NCBI RefSeq assembly: GCF_004015795.1
Contig: NZ_ML137218.1
Coordinates: forward strand, 62,001 to 126,000
Source: Falsirhodobacter deserti
Lineage (GTDB): Bacteria; Pseudomonadota; Alphaproteobacteria; Rhodobacterales; Rhodobacteraceae
Length of the DNA: 64,000 nucleotides
Reading direction: 5' to 3'
Each line of letters starts with the position of its first letter. The first letter of the stretch is position 1. Shown piece after piece: positions 17,954-26,623 of this stretch. The translations under genes and the position numbers were made by a program. The notes under the pieces are model-generated. The model saw only the letters and a program-made list of their open reading frames with translations. It was not told the origin of the DNA and ran no database searches.

Positions 17954-18451
17954 ATGGCGCAGGGACCGACAAGCGGCGAGCAACTGCTGTTTCTGACCGA
18001 CGAGCAGTTGCGGAAAGGGGTGGAGGCGATGTTCTTCGCCTATCGCGGGTTCACCGCCGATCCCGACCGGATCCTGGAGGAATACGGCTATGGCCGTGCC
18101 CATCACCGTGCGATCCATTTCATCCATCGCAGCCCCGGCACGACTGTCAGCAACCTTCTGGCGGTGTTGGGGGTGACCAAGCAAAGCCTGAACCGCATCC
18201 TGCGCGTCTTGCTGGAGGATGGGCTGGTGGAGGCGAAGGTGGGCCGCCACGACCGGCGCGAACGCAACCTGCACCTCACCGAAAAGGGCAGGGCGCTGGA
18301 GCGGGAGCTGTCGGATGCCCAGCAGGCGCGGATGCGTGCCGCCTATCGCGCCGCAGGGCCGGTCGCGGTGCAGGGCTTCCGGCAGGTGCTGGAGGCAATG
18401 ATGGACCCCGAGCTTCTTCGTCAGTATCACGGGCTGAAGGAGAAACGATGA
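17954..18451 (+). CDS. petP: MarR family regulator, PetP-like
   Basis: 165 aa. A winged helix-turn-helix of MarR type spans about residues 50-115 (TTVSNLLAVLGVTKQSLNRILRVLLEDGLVE followed by the wing HDRRERNLHLTEKG). In Rhodobacter a MarR-like PetP is encoded directly before the response regulator PetR, needed for cytochrome bc1 expression in R. capsulatus; the same order and length here supports the name. ATG 17954 follows GGGAGGA closely; ATG 17933 is an alternative start. The stop overlaps petR (ATGA). Confidence 0.8.
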   Translation: MAQGPTSGEQLLFLTDEQLRKGVEAMFFAYRGFTADPDRILEEYGYGRAHHRAIHFIHRSPGTTVSNLLAVLGVTKQSLNRILRVLLEDGLVEAKVGRHDRRERNLHLTEKGRALERELSDAQQARMRAAYRAAGPVAVQGFRQVLEAMMDPELLRQYHGLKEKR

Positions 18452-19149
18452 TGAACGACGCCCCGCACCTTCTGGTCGTGGATGACGACGAACGCATCCG
18501 CGGATTGCTGAAGAAATTTCTTGTCCGCAACGGCTTTCTGGTTTCGGCCGCGCGCGATGCGGCGCAGGCGCGCAAGCTGCTTGCGGGGCTGGAATTCGAC
18601 ATGCTGATTCTTGACGTGATGATGCCGGGGGAAGATGGCGTTTCCCTTACCCGCGATCTGCGCGACCGGATGATGACGCCGATCCTGCTGCTGACCGCGC
18701 GGGGCGAGACGCAAAGCCGGATCGAGGGGTTGGAGGCGGGGGCGGACGATTATCTGGCCAAGCCGTTCGAGCCGAAGGAGCTGCTGCTGCGCATCAATGC
18801 CATCCTGCGCCGCGTTCCGCATGTGAAACCGCAGGCCGGACCCAAGGTGCTTCATCTGGGGTATGTGCGCTATGACATGGAGCGGGGGGAGTTGTGGCGC
18901 GGCACCGATCTTGTTCGCCTGACAGCGACCGAGTCGGCCCTGATGCGCGTGTTCGCCGCCAGCCCGCACGAGCCTGTGGGCCGCGACCGCCTGATCGGCG
19001 ATCTGGCGGGTGACGATCATGGCGAAACGCAGGAACGCGCGGTCGATGTGCAGATCACCCGTTTGCGCCGCAAGATCGAGGCCGATCCGCGCCAGCCCCG
19101 TTACCTGCAAACGGTGCGCGGGGCGGGCTACATGCTTGCCCCCGACTGA
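18448..19149 (+). CDS. petR: OmpR-family response regulator, PetR-like
   Basis: 233 aa. The receiver domain (about residues 1-120) has the acidic pair in VVDDDERI, the phospho-acceptor Asp in LILDVMMPGEDG, and the conserved Lys in DYLAKPFEPKE. The C-terminal OmpR winged helix has RLTATESALMRVF and VDVQITRLRRKIE. No histidine kinase lies nearby, so it is an orphan regulator, as PetR is in Rhodobacter. AAGGAG precedes ATG 18448; ATG 18451 is equally possible. It overlaps petP. Confidence 0.85.
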   Translation: MMNDAPHLLVVDDDERIRGLLKKFLVRNGFLVSAARDAAQARKLLAGLEFDMLILDVMMPGEDGVSLTRDLRDRMMTPILLLTARGETQSRIEGLEAGADDYLAKPFEPKELLLRINAILRRVPHVKPQAGPKVLHLGYVRYDMERGELWRGTDLVRLTATESALMRVFAASPHEPVGRDRLIGDLAGDDHGETQERAVDVQITRLRRKIEADPRQPRYLQTVRGAGYMLAPD

Positions 19150-19207
19150 GGCTGGCCTTGCGCCGCGCCTGCGGCTATGGTCGCGCCCAAGGAACAAGGA
19201 GGCAGCC

Positions 19208-19438
19208 ATGCAGATCGCCGAGATGAGCTTCGAAGACGCCATGGCCGAGCTGGAACGTGTTGTGGCAGCGCTGGAAAAGGGCGACGTGCCGCTGGAACAA
19301 TCCATCGCGCTTTATGAGCGCGGCGCGGCCCTGAAGGCCCATTGCGCCACGAAGCTGAAATCTGCCGAGGAAAAGGTGGAAATGATCCGCGCACAGGAAG
19401 GCCGTGCCACCGGCACCGCTCCCGCGGAGGGGCTGTGA
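19208..19438 (+). CDS. xseB: Exodeoxyribonuclease VII small subunit
   Basis: 76 aa, the usual size. It starts with MSFEDAMAELERVVAALEKGDVPLEQSIALYERG, the highly conserved two-helix XseB signature; its helices bind the large XseA subunit for single-strand DNA degradation. AAGGAGG precedes ATG 19208. It overlaps ispA by 4 bases (GTGA); xseB-ispA-dxs is a widespread proteobacterial arrangement. xseA is not in the window. Confidence 0.95.
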   Translation: MQIAEMSFEDAMAELERVVAALEKGDVPLEQSIALYERGAALKAHCATKLKSAEEKVEMIRAQEGRATGTAPAEGL

Positions 19439-20301
19439 ACTTTCAGACCCGCCTGGCCGACGCCGCCCGCACCACCGAACTGCATCTGATGAATGCGCTG
19501 TCTGCGCGCGGCGATGTGCCGGTGGTGGAGGCGATGCGCTATTCCCTTCGGGGTGGAAAACGCCTGCGGGCGTTTCTGGTGCTGGAATCGGCACGCCTGC
19601 ACGGGGTGGGGGAGCGGGCGCTGCCTGTTGCCGCCTCGGTCGAGGCGCTGCACGCCTACAGCCTTGTGCATGACGACCTGCCCTGCATGGATGATGACGA
19701 CCTGCGCCGCGGCCAGCCCACCGTTCATGTGAAGTGGGATGAGGCGACGGCCGTGCTTGCGGGCGACGCGCTTCAAACGCTGGCATTCGAGCTTCTGGCG
19801 GATCCCGTCATCGGAACGGCCGACCGGCGGATCGCGCTGGTTGCGGCGCTGGCCAAAGCCTCGGGCGCGGAAGGGATGGTGCTGGGGCAGGCGCTGGATA
19901 TTGCCGCCGAAAGCGCTGCCAGGCCCCTGACGCTGGAGGAGATAACACGCCTTCAGGCCGGCAAGACGGGGGCGCTGATCGGGTTCTCGGCGCAGGCCGG
20001 CGCCTTGATCGCGGGTGCCGATCCCGCGCCGCTTGCCGCCTATGCCGCGGCCGTTGGCCTTGCCTTCCAGATCGCCGACGACATCTTGGACGTCGAAGGC
20101 GACGCGGCGAAGGCGGGCAAGCGGCTGAACAAGGATGCCGAGGCCCGCAAGGCCACCTTCGTTTCCCTGCTGGGGCTGGAGGGCGCGAAGAAGCGCGCTG
20201 CCGATCTGGTGGAAGAGGCGGAGGCCGCGCTTTCCTTCTACGGTGACGACGCCGCCATCCTGTGCGAAGCCGCGCGCTTCGTCATCTCGCGGGAAAGCTG
20301 A
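19435..20301 (+). CDS. ispA: Farnesyl diphosphate synthase (polyprenyl synthetase)
   Basis: 288 aa trans-isoprenyl diphosphate synthase. The first aspartate-rich motif is DDLPCMDDDD (about residue 80) and the second is QIADDILDVEGD (about residue 212), with GGKRLRAFL before them. It condenses isopentenyl diphosphate with allylic diphosphates to farnesyl diphosphate for quinone, carotenoid and undecaprenyl synthesis. The start is GTG 19435, inside the xseB stop; longer in-frame starts lie within xseB. It feeds on product of the downstream dxs pathway. Confidence 0.92.
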   Translation: MNFQTRLADAARTTELHLMNALSARGDVPVVEAMRYSLRGGKRLRAFLVLESARLHGVGERALPVAASVEALHAYSLVHDDLPCMDDDDLRRGQPTVHVKWDEATAVLAGDALQTLAFELLADPVIGTADRRIALVAALAKASGAEGMVLGQALDIAAESAARPLTLEEITRLQAGKTGALIGFSAQAGALIAGADPAPLAAYAAAVGLAFQIADDILDVEGDAAKAGKRLNKDAEARKATFVSLLGLEGAKKRAADLVEEAEAALSFYGDDAAILCEAARFVISRES

Positions 20302-20307
20302 GAGAAC

Positions 20308-22218
20308 ATGACACAACCCGATACCCCGATCCTTGACCGTGTGACCATTCCCGCCGACATGAAGCGGCTGACGGACCGGGAGCTTCGCCAGCTTGCCGAT
20401 GAATTGCGGGCCGAAACGATTTCGGCCGTGTCGGTCACGGGCGGGCATCTGGGTGCAGGTCTGGGCGTCGTGGAGCTGACGGTGGCACTGCATGCAGTGT
20501 TCGACACGCCCAAGGACAAGCTGGTCTGGGATGTCGGGCACCAATGTTATCCGCACAAGATCCTGACGGGCCGCCGCGACCGCATCCGCACCCTGCGGCA
20601 GGAGGGGGGACTGTCGGGCTTCACCAAGCGCAGCGAAAGCGAATACGATCCGTTCGGCGCGGCACATTCCTCCACCTCCATCAGCGCGGCGCTGGGCTTT
20701 GCGGCGGCGCGCGATCTGGGGGGGCAGCCGGGCGACGCCATCGCGGTGATCGGCGACGGGTCAATGTCCGCCGGCATGGCGTTCGAAGCGATGAACAATG
20801 CCGGCCACCTGGACAAGCGCCTGTTCGTGATCCTGAACGACAACGAGATGTCGATCGCCCCGCCGGTGGGTGCGCTGTCGGCCTATCTGTCGCGCCTTTA
20901 TGGCAACGCGAAGTTCCACGAGCTGAAATCGGCGGCCAAGGGCGCCGTCAGCCTGCTGCCCGAACCGTTCCAGGAAGGCGCGCGGCGGGCGAAGGAAATG
21001 CTGAAGGGCATGGCTTTCGGCGGCACCTTGTTCGAGGAGCTGGGCTTTTCCTATATCGGCCCGGTGGACGGGCATGATCTGGATGCGCTGCTTCCCGTGC
21101 TGCGGACGGTGAAGGCCAAGGCCACGGGGCCTGTGCTGATCCACGTGATCACCAAGAAGGGCAAGGGCTATGCCCCCGCCGAACGCGCAGCCGACAAGGG
21201 CCACGCCACCGCCAAGTTCGATGTGCAGACGGGCGTTCAGTCCAAGGCCAAGGCAAACTCCCCCAGCTATACCAGGGTCTTCGCCGAGGCGCTGGTGGAC
21301 GAGGCGGAGCGGGATTCGAAGATCGTTGCCGTCACGGCAGCCATGCCCGATGGCACCGGCCTTAATCTTTTCGACGGCCGTTTCCCCGAACGCTGTTTCG
21401 ATGTGGGAATTGCCGAACAGCATGCTGTCACCTTTGCGGCAGGCATGGCTGCGGGCGGGATGAAGCCGTTCTGCGCGATCTATTCGACATTCCTGCAGCG
21501 TGGCTATGATCAGGTTGTGCATGATGTGGCCATCCAGCGCCTTCCGGTGCGCTTTGCCATTGACCGCGCGGGCCTTGTGGGCGCCGATGGTGCAACGCAT
21601 GCCGGTTCCTTCGACGTGGCGTTTCTGGCGAATCTTCCCGGTTTCGTGGTCATGGCCGCCGCGGACGAGGCGGAGCTGGTTCACATGGTCGCCACTGCCG
21701 CTGCGCATGATGCCGGGCCGATCGCCTTCCGCTATCCGCGGGGCGAGGGCACGGGCGTGCCGCTGCCCCTGCACGGCACCCCGATCGAGATCGGCAAGGG
21801 CCGCGTGATCCGCGAAGGGGAACGCGTTGCGCTTTTGTCCTTCGGCACCCGCCTGTTCGAAGTGGAAAAAGCGGCCGAGGCGCTGAATGCCCGCGGCATT
21901 TCCACCACCGTAGCCGATGCGCGCTTTGCCAAGCCGCTGGACCGCGATCTGATCCTGTCGCTTGCGCGGAACCACGAAGCGCTGATCACGATAGAGGAAG
22001 GCGCGGTTGGCGGCTTCGGCAGCCATGTCGCGCAGCTTCTGGCCGATGAAGGCGTTTTCGATGCCGGACTGAAGTTCCGCTCGATGGTTCTGCCCGATAC
22101 CTTCATCGATCAGGCCAGCCCCGCCGCGATGTATCACATCGCCGGCCTTGATGCGCCGCAGGTGGAGGCCAAGGTGCTGGAAGTGCTTGGAATCGCGTCG
22201 ATCCAGAAACGTGCCTGA
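20308..22218 (+). CDS. dxs: 1-deoxy-D-xylulose-5-phosphate synthase
   Basis: 636 aa, full length. It condenses pyruvate and glyceraldehyde 3-phosphate, the first step of the MEP isoprenoid pathway. The thiamine diphosphate-binding [18 protein letters not shown] motif, the N-terminal [13 protein letters not shown] block with catalytic His, and the transketolase block [15 protein letters not shown] are all present, and the C-terminal domain is intact. It starts six bases after ispA in the same operon. Confidence 0.96.
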   Translation: MTQPDTPILDRVTIPADMKRLTDRELRQLADELRAETISAVSVTGGHLGAGLGVVELTVALHAVFDTPKDKLVWDVGHQCYPHKILTGRRDRIRTLRQEGGLSGFTKRSESEYDPFGAAHSSTSISAALGFAAARDLGGQPGDAIAVIGDGSMSAGMAFEAMNNAGHLDKRLFVILNDNEMSIAPPVGALSAYLSRLYGNAKFHELKSAAKGAVSLLPEPFQEGARRAKEMLKGMAFGGTLFEELGFSYIGPVDGHDLDALLPVLRTVKAKATGPVLIHVITKKGKGYAPAERAADKGHATAKFDVQTGVQSKAKANSPSYTRVFAEALVDEAERDSKIVAVTAAMPDGTGLNLFDGRFPERCFDVGIAEQHAVTFAAGMAAGGMKPFCAIYSTFLQRGYDQVVHDVAIQRLPVRFAIDRAGLVGADGATHAGSFDVAFLANLPGFVVMAAADEAELVHMVATAAAHDAGPIAFRYPRGEGTGVPLPLHGTPIEIGKGRVIREGERVALLSFGTRLFEVEKAAEALNARGISTTVADARFAKPLDRDLILSLARNHEALITIEEGAVGGFGSHVAQLLADEGVFDAGLKFRSMVLPDTFIDQASPAAMYHIAGLDAPQVEAKVLEVLGIASIQKRA

Positions 22219-22225
22219 TGTCATA

Positions 22226-22246
22226 GCCATGCAGCAATTGCATGGC
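22226..22246. repeat. Short perfect inverted repeat between dxs and the MFS gene
   Basis: GCCATGCA (22226-22233) and TGCATGGC (22239-22246) flank five bases. No T run follows on either strand, so it resembles an operator for a dimeric regulator more than a rho-independent terminator. It lies 85 bases before the MFS start. Confidence 0.4.
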
Positions 22247-22330
22247 AGTCATCGTTATCGGATCAAGGGCTTGGCGAAGGTGCTGCGCGCAGCATATGCG
22301 GGGCTGTGAACGCAGCCACAGGGATCGACG

Positions 22331-23527
22331 ATGTCAGACACCATCAGCACCACGGCCGTCGAAATCCGTCCCGGCATCCTGCACTTCGCGCTGGCCATGG
22401 GTGGTTTCGCCATCGGCACGTCGGAATTCGCGGCGATGGCGCTGATTCCGTATTTCTCGCCCTCGCTTCAGATTGCGGAAACGACGGCCAGTCATGTCAT
22501 TTCGGCTTATGCGCTGGGGGTGGTGGCGGGTGCGCCGGTGCTGGCGGTGCTGGGCGCGCGGTGGCAGCGCCGCAGCCTGTTGATCGCGCTCATGATCATC
22601 TATGCGTTGACCCATGTCGCTTCGGCCTTCGCGCAAACCTATCACGGGATGCTGGCCTATCGCTTTGCCTCGGGCCTGCCGCATGGGGCCTATTTCGGCG
22701 TGGCTTCACTTCTGGCAGCCAGCGTGGTGCCGCGCGGTCAGCGGTCGAAAGCGGTGGCGCGGGTGATGACGGGTCTGACGGTGGCCACGGTGCTGGGCGT
22801 GCCGTTTGCCAACGTGCTGGGGCAGACGGTCGGCTGGCGCTGGGGGTTCGGGGTTGTGGCCCTGCTGGCGGTGCTTTGTGCCGCGATGATCTGGATCTAT
22901 GCCCCGCGGAACGAGGTGCGGCGAACCTCCTCCCCCCTCGCCGAGCTTTCGGCCCTGCGGAACCGGCAGGTGTTGCTGACGCTTCTGACGGGTGCTGTGG
23001 GCTTTGGCGGGTTTTTCGCGGTTTACGCCTATCTGACCACCACCGTGCGCGAGGTGACGCAGGCCGGAGAGGCGGCAGAGCCGCTGGTGTTGTCCGTGAT
23101 CGGACTTGGGATGGTGGTTGGCACCATCGTGGTGGGCTGGTTCGCTGACCGCTGGCCGAACCTGGCGCCCTTTGTAGTGATGGCGGCCAGTGGCGCGTTG
23201 ATGCTGCTTTACGCCCCCGCCGCGGCGGCCTTGGGCACGCTGCTGCCGCTGGTGTTCTTCATCGGCATGTCCGGCGCGTTGTCGATCCCGCTGCAAAGCC
23301 GCCTGATGGATGTGGCAGGCGAAGCGCAGACCCTTGCCGCGGCGCTGAACCATTCCGCCTTCAACACGGCCAATGCCATCGGCCCGGCGCTGGCTGCTGC
23401 GGCGATCGGGGCAGGCTATGGCTATCAGGCGTCGGGTTATGTGGGGGCGCTGCTGTCTGTGGCCGGGATCGTCTGCTTTGCCGTCACGCTGCGCGATGCC
23501 AGAAGGTCGGCCAGCCCCGCCCGGTAA
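22331..23527 (+). CDS. MFS transporter, DHA1 family (AraJ/YdhP-like)
   Basis: 398 aa with about twelve hydrophobic helices and the short loops of drug:H+ antiporter-1 carriers. The early FALAMGGFAIGTSEFAAMALIP block contains the G-T-E-F motif of this subfamily, and motif A-like LGARWQRR lies between helices 2 and 3. Such carriers export drugs, sugars or nucleosides; the substrate here is unknown. The 3' end overlaps the convergent epimerase gene by 91 bases. Confidence 0.88.
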   Translation: MSDTISTTAVEIRPGILHFALAMGGFAIGTSEFAAMALIPYFSPSLQIAETTASHVISAYALGVVAGAPVLAVLGARWQRRSLLIALMIIYALTHVASAFAQTYHGMLAYRFASGLPHGAYFGVASLLAASVVPRGQRSKAVARVMTGLTVATVLGVPFANVLGQTVGWRWGFGVVALLAVLCAAMIWIYAPRNEVRRTSSPLAELSALRNRQVLLTLLTGAVGFGGFFAVYAYLTTTVREVTQAGEAAEPLVLSVIGLGMVVGTIVVGWFADRWPNLAPFVVMAASGALMLLYAPAAAALGTLLPLVFFIGMSGALSIPLQSRLMDVAGEAQTLAAALNHSAFNTANAIGPALAAAAIGAGYGYQASGYVGALLSVAGIVCFAVTLRDARRSASPAR

Positions 23528-24297
23528 TCGGGAAAGCGCAACTGTACGCCAAGCGCCTTGATCCGGTCATTCCGCACGCGCTTGGATTCTGCATAGAAGC
23601 TGCGGGCCATCGGCGTCATCTCGGCATTCTCGAACGGGATGGCGGGGGGCACGGACAGGCCCAGAAGCTGCGCGGCATGGGCGATCACATCCTCGGGCGG
23701 GGCGGGATCATCGTCGCAGACGTTGAAGATGCCGGTTGCCGGCTGGCGGATGGAAGCTTCCAGCACCTGCGCGATGTCTTCCACATGGATGCGGCTGAAC
23801 ACCTGGCCGGCCTTGATGATCCGGCGCGCGGTCCCCTCCTGCACCTTTTCGAAGGGGCCGCGGCCGGGGCCATAGATGCCGGCAAGGCGGAAGATGTGGA
23901 TGGGCAGAAGCGCCTGCCACTGGCGTTCGGCCTTCAGCCGCAGGACCCCGCGCCGTGTGCTGGGGGCAGGGGGTGTTTCTTCATCCACCCAACCACCGGC
24001 GTGATCGCCGTAAACGCCCGTGGTCGAAAGATAGCCTGCCCAGTGCAGCCGCAGCGCGCCGATCTGGTCCGCATGGGTGGCAAGAAACGGATCGCCTCCG
24101 TCATCCGGCGCGGCAGAGGCAAGCAGGTGCGTGACCCCGTCCGGAATGGGGGCGGGCCAGACCAGCCGCTCCACCCCCTCTTGCAGGGGTTTGGCGGGAT
24201 CGCGGGTGGTCCCGATGATGCGCCAGCCCGGCGGCAGCAGGCGGCGCGCAAGGGCCGAGGCAGTGTAACCGTGGCCAAGGGCAAGAAGCGTGGGCAT
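23437..24297 (-). CDS. NAD(P)-dependent epimerase/SDR family protein
   Basis: 286 aa extended-type SDR. The N-terminal GHGYTASALARRL is a slightly divergent glycine-rich dinucleotide motif. YLSTTGVYGDHAGGWVDEETP holds the catalytic Ser/Thr-type block, and FRLAGIYGPGRGPFEKV is typical of YeeZ/SupH-like epimerases. The usual YxxxK tyrosine is not obvious (LRLKAERQW carries the lysine), so activity is uncertain. Its C-terminus overlaps the MFS gene on the opposite strand. Confidence 0.78.
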   Translation of the reverse strand: MPTLLALGHGYTASALARRLLPPGWRIIGTTRDPAKPLQEGVERLVWPAPIPDGVTHLLASAAPDDGGDPFLATHADQIGALRLHWAGYLSTTGVYGDHAGGWVDEETPPAPSTRRGVLRLKAERQWQALLPIHIFRLAGIYGPGRGPFEKVQEGTARRIIKAGQVFSRIHVEDIAQVLEASIRQPATGIFNVCDDDPAPPEDVIAHAAQLLGLSVPPAIPFENAEMTPMARSFYAESKRVRNDRIKALGVQLRFPDYRAGLADLLASRSVTAKQTIPATDSSAPT

Positions 24298-24333
24298 GGC
24301 CGAAACGTGACCTGCCCCGCGCCAAGATGCAAG

Positions 24334-25338
24334 TCAGCGCGACAGCGTGCTGCGCGCCTGCACGGCTTGTTCGATGAACAGCGCCGCGCCCATGATCGTT
24401 TCATGCGCCCCGGCGGCGTGGCCCGTCAGTGCGGCCACCCAAGGTTCAACCGGCCCTTCGGCCTGTGCCGTCACCGGAAGGTCGGCCCATGCGGGAAGGA
24501 TCGTTCCCGCCGACCAAGTCATGACCAGCTGCCCGGAGATGCGGTCCAGCGGCAGGTAGCGCCCTTCGTGGTACAAGGCCATAATTGCCGCCTGCCCACG
24601 TTCCGCGATCATGCGGTTGCCCTCGGCGATTTCCGGCTCTTCCACCGAATCCGCAAGGGCGGCAAGATCAAGCGCGCTGCGGATCAGCACCGCGTTCAGT
24701 CCCGGATCCACCACGCAGAACGGGGATCCGTCATGCAGTTCCGGCGTTTCCCACCCCAGCGAGCGGAAGCGTTCGATCAGCCACACGGCCCGCGCCTGTG
24801 TCGGCTGGGCACCGGCGGGCAGGTAAGGCGCAACACCCTCGGTCGAGACGCGGGCGAAGGGTTCATCCCAATCCGGCGCATCCGGACGCGCCGATTCCCA
24901 CGGGTGCAGGATCGCGGCCAGCCCCTCGCCATGCGGATCGCGATGCGTGCCGAACCAGCCATGCCAGCGGTCGATCGCCCTCAGTGCGGCACGGGCGCGT
25001 ACTGTGTCAGGGGCCCGCTGGTGCAGGCGCAGCAGGATACTGCCCAGCAAAGGCATCGCCGTCAGGCCCGATGTCGTGACCGGACGCCCCGTCACCCACA
25101 GCCCGCTGGACGGAAAGGCTTCGGACGGCTTGTGGTAGATCAGGTGCGGCACCATCCCGTCGGCCCATTGCGCCGCCAGCACCGTTTCAAGTTCGGTCCA
25201 GGCGCGGTCGGGGCGGTCATGCGACAAGGCCAGCGCCACGAAGGCCGAGGTCAGCACGTCCTGTGGCAACCCCTCTGCCGCGATGTGATCCCCGTGATCG
25301 GCGGCGCTCAGGATGTCGGTCGCGCTGCTGATGTCCAT
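24334..25338 (-). CDS. (alpha/alpha)6-barrel glycosidase-like protein (GH63/MGH1-type)
   Basis: 334 aa. The helical repeats and blocks FQ-less ADGMVPHLIYH, WVTGRPVTTSGLTAMPLLG, HPWESARPDAPDWD and WSAGTILPAW resemble the C-terminal glucosidase fold of GH63 and mannosyl- or glucosylglycerate hydrolases. Acidic residues in HPWESARPD and the Asp of SPDWD-like segments are candidate catalytic sites. ATG 25338 has GGAGG five bases upstream. Divergent from macA. Substrate unknown; a compatible-solute hydrolase is one possibility. A weak EcfG-like site precedes it. Confidence 0.65.
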   Translation of the reverse strand: MDISSATDILSAADHGDHIAAEGLPQDVLTSAFVALALSHDRPDRAWTELETVLAAQWADGMVPHLIYHKPSEAFPSSGLWVTGRPVTTSGLTAMPLLGSILLRLHQRAPDTVRARAALRAIDRWHGWFGTHRDPHGEGLAAILHPWESARPDAPDWDEPFARVSTEGVAPYLPAGAQPTQARAVWLIERFRSLGWETPELHDGSPFCVVDPGLNAVLIRSALDLAALADSVEEPEIAEGNRMIAERGQAAIMALYHEGRYLPLDRISGQLVMTWSAGTILPAWADLPVTAQAEGPVEPWVAALTGHAAGAHETIMGAALFIEQAVQARSTLSR

Positions 25339-25363
25339 GACGTCCTCCATTCTTCGAAGGTCA

Positions 25364-25388
25364 ATCGCAAAGGCGGCCGCGCGGTTCC
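25364..25388 (-). promoter_or_regulatory. Weak EcfG-like promoter before the glycosidase gene
   Basis: On the minus strand GGAAC (25388-25384) is followed after 16 bases by CGAT (25367-25364), one mismatch from the CGTT -10 element, 25 bases before the start at 25338. The region overlaps the divergent macA promoter region, so a chance match is quite possible. Confidence 0.25.
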
Positions 25389-25453
25389 CGCGACGGATAT
25401 GGCAACCTGCCGCGTTTGAACCCATATTGCGCCCGCATCACGGAAAGGCCCGC

Positions 25454-26623
25454 ATGACCCGCCGGAAGTTCTGGATATTCGCCCTTGTCGCCGCCATCGC
25501 CCTGACTGGCGGTGCCTATTTCTGGATGAACGGGCGCAGCGATGCCACGATTCCGCCGGCAACGCTGGCGGTGCAGCGCGGCGACGTTGCGGTGAACGTT
25601 CTTGCCGCGGGGCAGATCGAAAGCGCGGCGCTGGTCAGCGTGGGGGCGCGGGTATCCGGCACGGTTGAGGAACTGGCTGTGACGCTGGGCCAGACCGTGC
25701 AGGAAGGAGACCTGATCGCCCGCATCGACAGCCGCGATCAGGAAAACGCGCTGGCGCAGGCGCGTGCCTCGCTGGCCGGAATCGAGGCGAAGATATCCTC
25801 GGCTGAGGCCAGCCTTGTTCTGGCGCAACAATCCTATGACCGCAGCCGCACCCTGTCGCAGCGCGGCAGCCTGACGGTGGAAGCGTTCGAACAGGCCTCG
25901 GCCGATCTGGCCATTGCCAAGGCCGCGCTGGCAGAGCTTGAGGCAAGCCGCGACGATGCCCGCATCGCTGTGTCCATTGCCGAGGTGGAACTGGACCGCA
26001 CGCGGATCACTGCCCCGATGACCGGCACCGTCGTTGCCATCGTGACCAAGGCCGGTCAGACCGTCAACGCCAATCAAAGCACACCGACCATCGTGAAGCT
26101 GGCTGATCTGGAACATATGGTCGTGAATGCCGAGATTTCAGAGGCGGACGTGGTGCGCGTTGCACCGGGGCAGGATGTGACCTTCACCATCCTTGGCGCG
26201 CCCGACCGGCAGTTCAGCGCGCAGGTGCGCCAGATCGAACCCGCACCTGCCGGGATCGAGGACAGCGATACCATCTCCACCGAGGAGGCGATCTACTACA
26301 ACGGGCTGTTCGATGTAGAGAATACGGATGGTGTGCTGCGCATCGGCATGACGGCCGAGGTTCAGGTGTTGCTGGATGCGGCACGCGACGTGCTGACGCT
26401 GCCGGCCTCGGCGCTGGGCCAGCGCGGGGCGGACGGTCGCTATACCGTGCAGGTGCAGACCGCATCGGGAGTGGAGCCGCGAGAGGTGGAGGTGGGCCTG
26501 AACAACAATGTCACCGCTGAAATCGTTTCGGGGCTGAAGGAAGGGGATCGCATCCTCGTTTCGGGCGCCACGGCGGCGGGCGGTGCCCCGGGCGGCGGGC
26601 GCCGCGGACCCATGGGCTTCTGA
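25454..26623 (+). CDS. macA: Periplasmic adaptor of a MacAB-type efflux pump
   Basis: 389 aa membrane-fusion protein: one N-terminal membrane helix (about residues 6-24), a biotinyl-lipoyl domain split by a coiled-coil hairpin (about residues 85-170, rich in Ala/Glu/Gln/Arg), then beta-barrel and membrane-proximal domains ending in a GGAPGGGRR tail. It bridges MacB to an outer-membrane channel, which is not encoded here. ATG 25454 begins the basic-plus-hydrophobic anchor. Its TGA overlaps the ATG of macB. Confidence 0.88.
   Translation: MTRRKFWIFALVAAIALTGGAYFWMNGRSDATIPPATLAVQRGDVAVNVLAAGQIESAALVSVGARVSGTVEELAVTLGQTVQEGDLIARIDSRDQENALAQARASLAGIEAKISSAEASLVLAQQSYDRSRTLSQRGSLTVEAFEQASADLAIAKAALAELEASRDDARIAVSIAEVELDRTRITAPMTGTVVAIVTKAGQTVNANQSTPTIVKLADLEHMVVNAEISEADVVRVAPGQDVTFTILGAPDRQFSAQVRQIEPAPAGIEDSDTISTEEAIYYNGLFDVENTDGVLRIGMTAEVQVLLDAARDVLTLPASALGQRGADGRYTVQVQTASGVEPREVEVGLNNNVTAEIVSGLKEGDRILVSGATAAGGAPGGGRRGPMGF

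Noticed and set aside
22242-22445. Small frame before the MFS gene
   Set aside because: No ribosome site or domain, and it runs into the MFS gene in another frame.
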